Counted from the first letter of the stretch, positions 1-11,350 are shown. The stretch is 64,000 bases of DNA from Galeopsis tetrahit (GCA_963675135.1 OY776123.1:870501-934500); one strand, 5' to 3'. Notes: a model not told the origin generated them from the sequence alone. Program-made: numbers and translations.

Positions 1-2
1 TG

Positions 3-890
3 ATTGAATCTTGCTGCAGTCTGTCATGTAAAATGTTGATCTTCTTATTCATGTTTCATTTTATCGTGCCTTACTTCTGTGAATTCAATGGTTCGTTACA
101 GTTTTTGTGTTCCATCGTTTGGATGAATGACCCGTGCAATGTTTAGCTATACCATTCATTTTAGGACAGAGAAATCAAACCGCTCTTTGAATTGCAACGA
201 ATCCTTGTAAATTAGTAACAATGTAGTAGTATGTGTTGTTTCAATCTCAAATATGATGAACTGGCCAAGGCTGGTAATTTCATTGATTGTCGAAAACTTT
301 AGAATCGTTGCAATTTGTGAAGAGGATTGAATCTTGCTACAGTTTGTTATATAAAATGTTGATCTTCTTGTTCATGTTTCATTTTATCGTGCCTTACTTC
401 TGCGAATTCAATGGTTCGTTACAGTTTTTGAGGTCCATCGTTTGGATGAATGACGCGTGTAATGTTTAGCTATACCATTCATTTGAGGAACAGAGGAATC
501 AAACCGCTCTTTGAATTGCAACGAATCCTTGTAAATTAGTAACAATGTAGTAGTATGCGTTGTTTCAAAATTTGCTGCATTTGGTAATTTCATTGGTTGT
601 CGAAAACATTAGAAACAATTTGTGAAGAGGATTGAATCTTGCTACAGTTTGTCATATAAAATGTTGATCTTCTTGTTCATGTTTCATTTCTGTGAATTCA
701 ATGGTTCGTTACAGTTTTTGTGTTCCATCGTTTGGATGAATGACGCGTGTAATGTTTAGCTATACCATTCATTTGAGGAACAAAGGAATCAAATTGCTCT
801 TTGAACTGCAACGAATCCTTGTACATTAGTAACAAAGCAGTAGAATGTGTTGTTTCAATCTCAAATGTTTCAAGATTGGCTGCATTTGGC
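3..890. repeat. Three tandem copies of a ~305-323 bp unit in kinase intron
   Basis: Three diverged direct copies start near 3, 326 and 631, each opening with the same GATTGAATCTTGCT motif. Copy 2 lacks about 25 bases after the TTGTTTCAAT motif and copy 3 lacks about 13 bases after TTTCATTT. The third copy runs almost to the acceptor of the first visible kinase exon (898), so the array sits in the preceding intron. ORFs crossing it appear in both strands of every copy and are by-products of the repeat. Confidence 0.85.
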
Positions 891-897
891 ATTGCAG

Positions 898-3593
898 GTA
901 GGGCAGGGGACTTACAGCAACGTGTATAAAGCTCGGGATAAATCCACTGGAAAGATCGTAGCCCTGAAGAAAGTTCGGTTTGATACATCAGAACCTCAAA
1001 GTGTGAAATTCATGGCAAGGGAGATCATAGTACTTAAGAAACTTGATCATCCCAACATCATTAAGCTTGAAGGAATAGCCACATCAAGAATGCAATACAG
1101 TCTTTATTTAGTTTTCGATTTCATGCCATCAGATTTAACCAAAGTCATCTCCCGAAAAGAAGGAAGGCTTACGGAGCCTCAGGTTAAAAATTCTTCGAAA
1201 AAAATTCTACATTTTAATGTTTTAAAAATTCCTACAAAGTTAATTGAGTTTGAAATATAAAATATAGGTGAAAAGTTACATGCAGCAGCTGCTCTCGGGT
1301 CTGCAGCATTGTCACGACAGGGGAATATTGCATCGGGACATAAAAGGATCGAATTTGTTGATTGATAAAGATGGGGTTCTCAAAATTGCGGATTTTGGGT
1401 TAGCAAATTTTTATCAGGAAAACGAAAAGCGACCCCTCACGAGCCGAGTTGTAACGTTATGGTATAGAGCACCAGAATTACTACTTGGGGCTACGAATTA
1501 TGGAGTTGGGATTGATCTCTGGAGTACAGGGTGCCTTCTAGCAGAGATGTTTGTAGGACGGCCTATTATGCCCGGAAGAAACGAGGTAGCTTTGATTACC
1601 TGTTTTTTTAACAAGTTGTTGATTGTCATGAGATAACAATCTTTAGGGAAAATAGTGTTTTTAGTCTGGTAAGTTATTCCTATTTTAGTTTGATCATGTC
1701 AACTTTCACAAATTGAAAATAGTCCAGTAACTTCCAACTTTTGACATTTTAGTACCTATAGGAATCGGATCAAAATGTCGAAAAATTGAAAGTTAACTAG
1801 CTATTTTTAATTCGTGAAAGTGAACATGACTAAAATCGAAATAAGAGCAACATACATCACTAAAAAAACTGTTTTCCCCAATCTTGATGATGATGATGAA
1901 AAACAGAGTTAATTTTATTTTTTATCTCATAACTTGTCTATTGTCCAATTTTAGTACAAAAAAGTTGGTTTTTTCAATTTAGTCTCAATATTTAAAAAAA
2001 TTGTCCAATTTTTGTTCAAAATCACCGAAAAATTGAAAATGATGCCGTTTTATATCACGTGATAGTCCAATTTTTATTTTTTTATAAATTTTACGTTTGT
2101 GATAAATTTTCACAAAATATAGTGAGCATGTCGATAAATTTTAAAAAATATCGATAAAATGACACTGCTTTCAAAATTGGGCAGTAGACAAGTTATAGAG
2201 CAAAACAACTTACTCCATTTAACTTGTGAAAAACATAATGTACAATCTAATGGAGATTTCATGAGTTTTTGTTTGCATTTTTCAGATTGAACAGCTGCAC
2301 AAGATTTTCAAGCTTTGTGGTTCCCCATCGGAGGAGTACTGGACGAAAGTAAAGCCACCAGCAACGTTCCGACCCCCACAACAGTATAAACCTAACTTCA
2401 AGGAAACATTTCCGTTTTTTCCACTCTCGGTTTTTGGCCTTCTGGGCAGTCTTCTAGCTCTCGATCCAACAACTCGAGGGAGTGCTGCTTCTGCCCTCCA
2501 AAGCCAAGTGAGTATATAATCGAACTACTTTTGAATCCATTAATAGGGAAGATAGTTTTTTAAACCCTGTTAGTTACTCTTATTTCGATTATAGTCCTGT
2601 CGCCTTTTACAAATTGAAAATAGTCCGATAACTTCAATTTTTTTAACATTTTGGGCCGACGACCAGTTGTTACAGATGAATCATCCGGTTGACCAATCAG
2701 ACTTTGCCACTTCAGTATCTTATAGCTGGTTACCGGATCAAAATGTCAAAAATTGAAAGTTACAAGATTATTTTTAATTCGTGAAAGTTGACATAAGTGG
2801 AACCAAAATTGGAAAAACTTCACTGGACTAAAAACACTATTTTTCTCCCATTGAGAATCTTGCAATTTAGTTTGTTTATATGGACATATTTCTCCTGGTG
2901 AATTTAATTTCAAATACAGTTCTTCACTACAAGTCCTTTGCCTTGCGATCAATTCGGTCTGCCTACGATAACCATAGACGAAAACAAACATGTCCTATCT
3001 ATGGACAGGAGAAGGTACGCAATCTTTACAACTTGTCTCCTCACATTGGAATGTAGCAAAAGATAAAAACAAATTCTGCATTTGTAAAACAGGATTGTCA
3101 ATACGAACAAACGATCTGACAAAAACCATAAACGAAAGGTCTCGTTCCCTGACCTCATTGCACATGCCAAACAGGTTATCTGATTCTCCTATCCTATTAC
3201 TGTACATTGAAACATGCACTATATAAGATGGATATGTTTGTATGTTAGCAGGATATTTACACAACAAGTGACTCGCAAAGCCAAGAGACGAGCAATAGCT
3301 CAAGCAGTGCATCCTCCTCAATTACAAAGGCGAGCCAAGAAATGCCACCGCATTCCCCTTCTCCAGCATTTCGTTCTCATCAGCTGAACCGTTCTGCAAA
3401 AACGGAAGCTCATCCCAATGCTCTAAAGAACATCAAGAACTATCCTCTCCTGCTCGCTTCATTAACCGAGGCTGCTAACCACCTTAAAGAGAGTAATTCA
3501 AGTCTTTATCACAGGTCACTTTCCCACATTGATTTTAGAAACCTTGATCTTGAAAAGATCTCTAAGCTCTTCGCCTTAGAGGATCATCACTAA
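898..3593 (+). CDS. CDK-related Ser/Thr protein kinase, 3' part
   Basis: Partial gene; the start codon and N-terminal exon lie before the window. Exons read as 898-1182, 1268-1585, 2286-2507, 2920-3014 and 3252-3593. The first encodes the glycine loop (GQGTYSNV), the catalytic lysine (VALKKVRF) and the PSTAIRE-like helix (FMAREI). The second has the catalytic loop HRDIKGSN, the DFG motif and the APE motif (APELLLG). The third carries the C-lobe (EQLHKIFKLCGSPSEEYW). This matches the plant CRK/CDC2C-like family (Arabidopsis At1g54610 type), which is nuclear or plasma-membrane linked; substrates are unknown here. The tail is Ser-rich, ending in LEDHH. Oddity: exon 4 (95 bp) starts in phase with FFTTSPLPC but ends out of phase with exon 5, so there is a missed small exon, another splice choice or a one-base lesion. 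Introns 2 and 3 hold MITEs. Confidence 0.85.
1643..1884. mobile_element. MITE family A copy 1 (kinase intron 2)
   Basis: About 240 bp with imperfect terminal inverted repeats: the left arm reads AGGGAAAATAGTG and the right end mirrors it (CTGTTTTCCCC). Inner arms also mirror each other (AATTGAAAATAGTCCAGTAA against TAGCTATTTTTAATTCGTGA). The same element recurs at 2543-2850 and as a fragment at 54877-55000. Confidence 0.65.
1923..2202. mobile_element. MITE-like inverted repeat (kinase intron 2)
   Basis: The left end (ATAACTTGTCTATTGTCCAA) is mirrored by the right end (TTGGGCAGTAGACAAGTTAT), with an AT-rich interior. It lies just behind the family A element in the same intron. No coding capacity. 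Confidence 0.55.
2543..2850. mobile_element. MITE family A copy 2 (kinase intron 3)
   Basis: Same terminal and subterminal sequences as 1643-1884 (AGGGAAGATAG at the left, CTATTTTTCTCCC at the right; AATTGAAAATAGTCC inside). The middle is longer and differs. Confidence 0.65.
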
Positions 3594-4702
3594 GCTCGCC
3601 CCTCCCTCGCCTTTTGTTCGTATACGCAATCCAAAATGTTGTGCTATCATTTGCAAATGATTTATCCATTGTATCCAATACTTTTTATATTACATTTCTT
3701 GATTGGTTTATACAGATTTTAACCATCTATATATCTATATATATATATATAAAAACAGCATAGTTGACTGCAGGTCAATTCCCGCCCAAATTGCCGTGGG
3801 CCCAATTTTTCTCTCTCTTTTTTTTTTTTTTAAGCAAAGGCCCAACTATTTTAATTTTTGGGTTATATCTTGCGTCTTTTTTTATTCTATTCCCAGTCCA
3901 ATTACAAATTAATTAAAAACATTTGTAATTAAGTATACTCCTATAAATTTTAATTATTAAAAAACATTTGTAATTAATTTATGTATATTTATACATATAC
4001 TTTTGTTTTTCAAGATTATATATAGATTTTAATTATAAGTTAAAATTTAAATGAGATAGTTTCATGAATGTATTTCGTAAAATTGAATTTTAATTAATTA
4101 CTTTATTTCGTCAGAAGCTTCCATCTTTTCATTTAGATGTCTCACAAAAAAAAATCTCATTTTATTTTTGTGTATACATTGTGACTCCACCTTTTTTACT
4201 CTTAAATTATTCTACACTCCATTTTATTCCCTCTCTTCAATTATATCAATTTTATTACACCTCATTTTATATTAATGTTTTTCAAATTCTGTGATAATTA
4301 GACGGATGAAGTAATATTCTATCAATAATTATAAGTGAAAATAGATTTTAAAAAATGTAATTGAAGCTTTATTCACAAGATGAAATCAATGATATGGTTT
4401 TACATAATAGTATTATTGTTATTCAAATTCTGTAAAATTTAACCATTGAAAATTTTAAATTGCACGAATGTATTTTATAATTAATTAATTAAAATTTATT
4501 AATAATCAATTCGTCGTTCGTTGCACGGGAGAATTACTAGTTGCAAATAACAGAAATGTTTTCTTTCTTGGATTTTATTATAAAATTCAAACTTTAGCAT
4601 CACTTCAAAGCCTAGCAATACAAGAAATATTTCTCTGAGATTCTTGTGAATTCATTTTTAAAATAAAAAATAAAATAACCTGCCTATTAAAAGAATCTTC
4701 AG
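3594..4702. other. Convergent intergenic region, no gene seen
   Basis: Lies between the 3' ends of the kinase (+) and the deubiquitinase (-), so it should hold both 3' UTRs. It contains a short TA-rich microsatellite near 3727-3750 and long A/T stretches. No ORF of note, RNA gene or clear transposon was recognised. Confidence 0.6.
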
Positions 4703-7700
4703 TCAATTGTGGTCTATTTTCTGATAAAATAGCATACTTGCATTTGCATCCAACACCTCCTTCTCTGAGACAATATTAACTTGGGAATCTGAAATACAAA
4801 ACCATTGTTCCAATGCTGATTCTTCATCACCAAATTTGGCTGTCGCTTTTCTGTAAACTGTGTAGTGTCCACTTCCACTGCTTCCAAAGTGCTCGATAAC
4901 AGAAACCAGACGATACATTTGGGGTCGACAAGGGGTCATAATGTCAGCCTGCAACAAAACGAGTATGTGTTGATGAGACGAACATGGTGTCTGTAAACCC
5001 ACATGCAAAATCGAATGGCCAACGACCCACAATTCTTTTACGACCCACAATTAAGTCTCATAATTTTAAAAATGATGCAATTTAAGTCCTATATTGACAA
5101 GGTTGCAGGATTTTTGCATGTGCCATTTGTGTGAACTGCCGTAATTCCATGTAGCAACCGGACTAATGACTTGGTGTAGCTTATGTGGCAAAATGAGGCT
5201 TCCAACTTATTAATTTCAATTTTTAAAAATTATTGTTACAAATTAAATCCATGAAGAAGTCAGACAAACAAAAAATAAAAATTATCAATATAGGACTAAA
5301 ATTGCATTATTTTAAAATTATGAGACTTAATTGAGAAAATTGATTTGTATGGGACTAAAATCGTCAATACCCAATAGATATGAGATCTATTTTGCAATTT
5401 ACTCAGAAAAAAGAAAGAAAGTGGAAACTTAAGTGTTGGGGCGAAAAAAAAACTATAAACTGCAAGGGGCAACTCTGAACCAAATGGAGAAGCTTACATT
5501 GTCATTGGCACAACTTGTAGGACTGGGCAAGATGGAGTCGGAAGGTTCTAAACGAATACCATTTTCAACGGCATTCCTTTGTTTCTCGTCTGTGTCCATG
5601 GAAATGTCTTTTGCTGTGCTGGCATTGAAACTAAGTGTTTTTGGATCAACCAGCATTGTTTGGTACTTGGGATAAGGAAGCGCCCTTATATCCCGTCTAC
5701 TCTGCTGGTTCAACGGGCCAAATTGAGACAAATCTAGGACGAAAGGGAAAGAGATATGGCCCTGGAAAGAAAATATATATAGCGCTAAATCATTTCATAA
5801 TTACAAGCTATTCTAATATGTGAATGCAAGAAATTGTAACCACATATGCTCATTAGTATACCGTAAGTTTAACAGACTGCCCAAACATGTTATACGAAGC
5901 TCGTTGCAAATGAATGCATAGAATCTGCAAGAAAAAACATAATTATTTTTAGAAGAGACGGAAAAAATAAGGGTCACATGACTCACATCACATTGTTTTC
6001 AACCAACCATCACACGCACAACTTGCCGGAAAACTGTAAATTTTAAAACCATATGTTGTAATTGAAAAAACGTGAAAAGGTCGTGATTTATTTTGCAATT
6101 AACCAAAAAATGTGTAAACCCAGTCAAACATACCTTAGGACTCCGTGCAATACTCATTTGCTTGAACGTACGAGAAAACCTATTGGACCATGGAAAGGCT
6201 TCCAGCGAAGACAATGTTTTGCACTCACAGGTATCCTCCGCATTGCAACTTTGGAGTTTTTCGATGTGTGTCTGCAAGAAGCATGCCGATTGCTAACATG
6301 GTTAGGGCCGAAGTGAAGGGTAAAAATCGAAACGGGAAAACTACCTTATCTTCAGCGAAAGCTGACAAATATCCGATTGCAGCATTATGCCAACAGTTGC
6401 TGCAGCAATAATTTTCGATGCGTTCTGCTGCAAAAAATTGCTTGACGCAATCCTGGAGTGTGCATCTAGCTATCTGATATTTTCAATAATTATTTTAAAA
6501 AATAAAAGAAGAGGGGAAAACATGATGATGGGGTTGAGAAATTTGTATAGAACGTACAATTGCACCACCGTTGCTAACTGGAGGCGAGAGGTGTAAACTG
6601 TGAAATAGTTGATAATCTAGAGAGATCTGCGGAAGTAAAAGAGGTGTGTAAAGAAACACAAGTAGACAAAGCACAATGACCAAAACGAACACAATTAAAT
6701 TAGAAACTCCGACATAAATCTATATAACAGGTTTGCAGAGCAATAAGCTATTTTGGCGTTTTGTCCCCCTCTTTTTATTCACGATCAAACTCGGTCCTGA
6801 AAATACGTTTTAACTCCCACATTTGGTCGCGGCGTTAGTCGACTGTTTGTTGACTGACGGAATCAACTACTTGGGGGTGCTAACTGTAATTTATTGAAAA
6901 TGATAAATTATAGTACTAGTATTTAGCACCTCTTGAATAATTATTAATTACATTTAGCACCGCAAAAATAGTTACATTTGATTCCGCCAGTTACGGACGG
7001 TCAATTAACGGCAAGACCAATTGTGAGAGTAAAAATGTACTTCACGTAACAAATCTAATAGTAAGTGAAAGAGGGGGACCAAAAATGAAAAACGGTAAAC
7101 TTTAAGCACCAAAAATGATATTATCCCAATATATTCACATCTAGAAGATAATTGGTTACTATTGTTGCAGATGTACACACACAATTAAAAAGATGACATC
7201 AGAAATCACAATGATTTAAAGCAAATTCTGGCTAGTACCGTTCAACCTGAAACGAACAGCTTTTGCAAATCAAGACGCTGCCAAGAATTCCATCAAATGG
7301 CTTAAGAAAACTGCGGCTCCATCTTTGCCATTCACTTTCCTCTTCGCTGTCTTTTGGGGTGAGAATCCTGCGATTACGAAGTGCAGGCAACTCTGCTAAG
7401 CAGCTTTTAGTGGTGAGACATTGTTCTGATATTTCTTCTCTCAATGAAGACAATAGATGAGAAAGTGCTTCCTCAGAATCCTACACTCAAGAAAAAAAAG
7501 GGTAAACTGTAAAATTAGTCTCATATCTATTGGGCGTTGACAATTTTAGTCCCGTACAAATAATTTTTTTTTCTTAATTAAGTTCCACAGTTTTTAAACT
7601 GTTGCAATTTTAGTCCTATATTAACAAAAAATAAATAAAATTGGGGTGATAATTAATTTGTGGTTTTTTTTTTTTTAATTAAAAAGTTGAAGTTATTGTG

Positions 7701-9017
7701 TTGGAAACTTGGAATCTCATTAGACCAAGCAAGCGACATCAAGTCGCAGATCGTGTGATCTGCAATATTGGATTAAAATTGCATCGTTTTTAAAGTTATG
7801 GGACTTAATTGAGAAAGTTGATTCGTGTGAGACTAAAATCGCCAAAACCCAATAGAGACACTAGACCAATTTACTCTATAAAATTAGGTGTGCAATGTAG
7901 GCTTTCACACTGATAGAGATGAACAATGTTGATAAGAACGCACCTGCTGCATCGCTAGATTGAAATTTGGAATGTAATGATCCAAAGCAAGCATCAATTT
8001 ACGAGGGCTCAGTACCGTTCTTTTGTGCCGAATAGTACATAACTCTGCAAAATATGATGATGCTCATGATAGTTACTCCTTATAATTATTTCATTTTTCA
8101 AGAACCGTGCATACAATCACTTGATTAAGTCGTAGTCATTAACTTTCGGGGCAATACTCCCCAAATCAAGAACTCACGGAATAAATAACACTTAAACAAG
8201 AATGTAAAAATACTTAAATATTGGAGTAACTTGAAATTCTTAAGCTTTTCTGATGAGAAGGCAACAAAATAACCAAAAGATAGATAACAAAATAACTTGA
8301 AACTCTTCTTTCGACTACTGAACTCTTCGTTCGACTACTGAACTCTTAAAAATGCATCAGCAAATTCACAAACTAAAAGCACTCAAGCATCAGAATTAAT
8401 GTATTCAGGGCAACTACTAACTAAACTTGTAAATATGAACATAATAATAACATCTAACGCCACAATCCAATCACAAATTATCAATCCATATACAAAATAT
8501 GTTCCTGCATACCTTCAATCAATAAAGCCAATGCATTAACAAGTGGTACATTTTCATCCCCTTCTTCAACAGATAATGATCCATACTCCTCCACCATCTC
8601 CCATAAATGATTCCGAAAGCTCACACAACTCGCCAAACCCTAAACACAACAATCAAACCATCACAGTCAATTACACAAACACCTTACCTGCAAACTGAAA
8701 TTCAATAAACAAACTTCCACCTGCAAAACAACATTCAAGAAACAGTTGTTTCCGAGATTTTCCAATCCAGGAACAACCCAGAAACTAGAAGGGGGAGCCT
8801 CTTGCTTTTCTGGGACATTGAAATCCACGAGTCTTTTAGATTTTATTGCCCAAAGTAGGCCAACAACACCCAATACACCAACAGGGATTGAGATTCTTAA
8901 CCCAGAATTAAAAACCCAGTTCATTCGAGACCCATGTTCGGGATTCAGGATTAAATTCCTGAGTTTTGTGCTCTCCCGGATTTTCATGTTTGATCCGTCG
9001 CCTCGAAAGAAGTTCAA
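4703..9017 (-). CDS. UBP27: Ubiquitin carboxyl-terminal hydrolase 27-like (USP family)
   Basis: Ten exons on the minus strand: 9017-8721, 8639-8513, 8044-7944, 7480-7247, 6626-6558, 6473-6345, 6271-6134, 5924-5862, 5761-5498 and 4948-4703. All phases close, giving about 555 residues; Arabidopsis UBP27 is roughly 500. A hydrophobic segment near residues 42-58 (SIPVGVLGVVGLLWAI) comes before the USP fold, matching the known outer mitochondrial membrane anchor of UBP27. The Cys box is GNNCFLNVVLQ (nucleophile Cys92) and the His box GSGHYTVY (His502), followed by CISDS. Two CxxC pairs (CKSC, CSNC) fit the USP zinc finger. It would remove ubiquitin from substrates; in Arabidopsis UBP27 affects mitochondrial shape. 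The start is the first ATG before the membrane segment. Introns 3, 4 and 9 carry MITEs. Confidence 0.93.
5040..5402. mobile_element. MITE family C copy 1 (UBP27 intron 9)
   Basis: Inverted-repeat element: TAAGTCTCATAATTTTAAAA at the left mirrors TTTTAAAATTATGAGACTTA near the right, followed by a segment (GGGACTAAAATCGTCAATAC) shared with 7501-7876. It carries the recurring phrase GGGACTAAAAT typical of several plant MITE groups. No coding capacity. Confidence 0.6.
6752..7127. mobile_element. MITE-like element (UBP27 intron 4)
   Basis: About 375 bp. The left end (TTTTGTCCCCCTCTTTTTAT) is loosely mirrored by the right end (GTGAAAGAGGGGGACCAAAA). Inner arms pair CGTTAGTCGACTG and TTGACTGACGGAATC with GATTCCGCCAGTTACGGACG. 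Fills most of intron 4. No ORF. Confidence 0.55.
7501..7876. mobile_element. MITE family C copy 2 (UBP27 intron 3)
   Basis: Bounded by GTAAACTGTAAAATTAGTCT and the mirrored GACCAATTTACTC. Inside, CTATTGGGCGTTGACAATTT is mirrored by AAATCGCCAAAACCCAATAG. Shares its termini and the GGGACTTAATTGAGAAA segment with 5040-5402. Confidence 0.6.
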
Positions 9018-10367
9018 TGTAAAGTGTTAACTCTTCATAATGAAAAGTTTTCATTATCCCCTTTTTACCGGAAAGATTCCATCTTTATTTTATTTTAGTA
9101 GGTAATTAAATAGAATTACCAAATAATCCCTCCAATCCATTATATATTTCTCTTAAAAAAAATAAAATAAAAAATATATCGTGGAATGTTTAGAAACTTA
9201 TAATGGTGGAATGTTTAGAAACTTATAATGGGATGGGGAGTAGTTAAAAAAACTATACACCTTTCGTCCAAATTCAATGTCTATTTCTCTGAACACGCGT
9301 TTTAATAAATATATATATATATATATATATTAGTTTATTTATAAATTAGATATATCGAATGTATAATGGAACATTGTGGGTGACCATTTATTAACTAAGT
9401 AATAGCAATTTGAGTATATATGGAAGCAATTATGTGAGGTCAGTTCAATCTATAAGATGTTTTATTGGGCTAAGTTCGACCTCACATCATAGTACAAGTA
9501 ATTGTGTGTGACTTAACATCGAATCAAAGCACAGTCCACCTCTAGAGTTCCACTGTTAGAGTTCAATTAAGTTATGCCTTACCTACATAGATCAGGTCAA
9601 AGCAAGACATTAGACATGTCTAAACAAGTCCACTTTATTTTAGAGTCCATAATTCTACTTAGTTGATTGATATACGAGTAAATAAATAATTGTTCGACCA
9701 ATGGAACCTATTGCAAGACCAATATAAAAGGTCCATAAATGCATCTAAAATAGCTCTAATACCCCTATGTGTGAAGCTTGTATAATACTTCACTCTTGTA
9801 AGACATGGAATAATAACAGTCACCTTTCTTATCGTAATGACATCTTACATTGTGAATCGACTTATACGATTATAAAATGAAGACGAAACTAATTTGATTG
9901 TCAAAATCCTCATGCCGAGTTCTCTCATAAACTCTATTTTTCATCACTTCTCTATTTTTTTTTCCTTCTAGCCTCCCACTCTCCCTCTCTAAGTCGTCAC
10001 CGTCGCGAGCCCATCCTCGTCACACCACTGCCGTGGCCCAGCCTAGCCTCGTCGCCATACCCAAATGCCACCTTGTAGAAGAACATCTAAGGTGCTTGAT
10101 TATTATTTTTTCCATCTTTAGTGTTTTTTTTAATATGTGGTATAATGTATATCATCAAATCCATGACCTTTTTTCCTTTCTTTTCAAATATCGTGTTTTT
10201 TTCCTTTCAAAATTGTGTTTTTCATTTTTCTTCTTCTAAAATATGGACTCGGAGCTATAAATTGTTAGTAAATTATAAACTAGGATGGATTGTGTTACTT
10301 TGTGTAAATTAATAAAAGGGTAATATTGTCTTTTTAGATTTTTTTTTTTTGGTCTCTAACACCAATC
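9018..10367. other. Intergenic region, no gene seen
   Basis: Upstream of UBP27 (-) and of the snoRNA unit (+). Contains a 26 bp direct duplication near 9183-9234, an (AT)n tract at 9308-9331, and 9400-9900 of moderate complexity that could be a decayed retroelement end but has no recognisable ORF. The only open frame, around 10033-10239, is a T-rich Phe run and is not credible as a gene. Confidence 0.5.
9308..9331. repeat. (AT)n microsatellite
   Basis: Uninterrupted AT dinucleotide run of about 12 units. Confidence 0.95.
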
Positions 10368-10462
10368 AGGCCCATATGAATTCAGTCCAAATATATTCAG
10401 CCCGAATTCCAGATTATTCCCAAATCATAAAACCCTAACCCTAATCCACATTCCCTATATAA
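10368..10462 (+). promoter_or_regulatory. Site II, telo-box and TATA box of the U14 unit
   Basis: Three elements lie in order on the plus strand. AGGCCCAT at 10368-10375 is the reverse complement of a Site II motif, AAAACCCTAACCCTAA at 10429-10444 is a telo-box, and TATATAA is at 10456-10462. Site II plus telo-box is the known promoter signature of plant snoRNA, ribosomal-protein and other growth-linked genes. Transcription would start near 10490, about 400 bp before the first U14 copy. Confidence 0.75.
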
Positions 10463-10890
10463 TTCCCGCATTTCTTCATCTCCATAGCAGCTCCTCTGTC
10501 TCCTCTTCCACTAATTCATTCTAATTGTAATTCCAGATTATAATCTCGTCCACATCGTGATCGCAATGAAGAATTCAGCTCCAGTTTCTGGCCTTTTGCG
10601 AAGATTTGTCAGTTTCTGCTGCTTTGATTCTACCCGGTTATATATCTGGCGTTCAATATGATGTGTATCTATTCGTTTGAGCTAATTTCGAATTTAATTT
10701 TAGATTTTCCGTAGCTTAATCCGATAATCTGCAGGGATTCGATGTCTACTCTCCCCTTGTAGTTGAGTTGCTTGAGGGATGAAGTTGCGTCCCTCAAATT
10801 CAACCATCCTTCACTTTGTTAGCATTTTAATTCCGTAATTTGCTAGCCATAATTGGATGTACATTTTTATTGAATTGATTTTGGTTTGGA

Positions 10891-11017
10891 ATTTCGGTGA
10901 TGATAAATCCTAAGGCTTGTTTCTCAAACATTCGCAGTGGCCGCCTAAGTGCTTTCGCCTTTCGCCGGGCTTGAGAGTGTATGCTGCTTCTATCCTTCCT
11001 TGGATGTCTGAGATTTT
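10891..11017 (+). ncRNA. U14: U14 C/D-box small nucleolar RNA, copy 1
   Basis: Box C is GTGATGA at 10897-10903 and box D is CTGA at 11008-11011. Just before box D lies CCTTCCTTGGATGT, complementary to the conserved 18S rRNA stretch ACATCCAAGGAAGG. By the box D+5 rule it would guide 2'-O-methylation of the C in ACAUCC, the known U14 target (Cm462 in human numbering). Near the 5' end AAACATTCGCAGT (10926-10938) is the conserved U14 domain A, which pairs with 18S rRNA and is needed for pre-rRNA cleavage in yeast. Flanks GGAA and TTCC can pair as a short terminal stem. Core length is about 115 nt, within the plant U14 range. Confidence 0.9.
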
Positions 11018-11148
11018 CCGATCTGTTTTACTTGAAATTAGATAATTAAATCATTTTGTGTGTTTATATGAAATTAGATTTTCCGATCTGTTTTACATGA
11101 TTTTACGTGTTTTTCTGCAAAATTGTAGGTTATATAAACTGAATTAAA

Positions 11149-11275
11149 GTTTCGATGATGATAGATCCAAAGGCTTGTTTCTCAAACATTCGCAGTGGCC
11201 GCCTAAGTGCTTTCGCCTTTCGCCGGGCTTGAGAGTGTATGCTGCTTCTATCCTTCCTTGGATGTCTGAGATTTT
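11149..11275 (+). ncRNA. U14: U14 C/D-box small nucleolar RNA, copy 2
   Basis: Near-identical to copy 1 between the boxes. Box C is ATGATGA at 11155-11161, domain A ACATTCGCAGT follows, and the 18S guide CCTTCCTTGGATGT comes immediately before box D CTGA at 11266-11269. The first bases after box C differ slightly (TAGATCCAAAGG). The segment after each copy is also shared, so a unit of about 258 bp was duplicated in tandem. Confidence 0.9.
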
Positions 11276-11350
11276 CCAATCTGTTTTACTTGAAATTAGA
11301 TAATTAAATCATTTTGTGTGTTTATATGAAATTAGATTTTCCGATCTGGT

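Noticed and set aside
287..988. ORFs on both strands in the first kilobase
   Set aside because: They recur with each repeat unit, overlap on opposite strands and have no splice or domain support; they are by-products of the tandem repeat.
9400..9960. Possible LTR or solo-LTR
   Set aside because: Moderate complexity but no TG...CA ends, primer-binding site or target duplication could be found by eye.
10033..10312. Two overlapping plus-strand ORFs rich in Phe and Ser
   Set aside because: They come from T-rich sequence, match no family and end before the snoRNA promoter.
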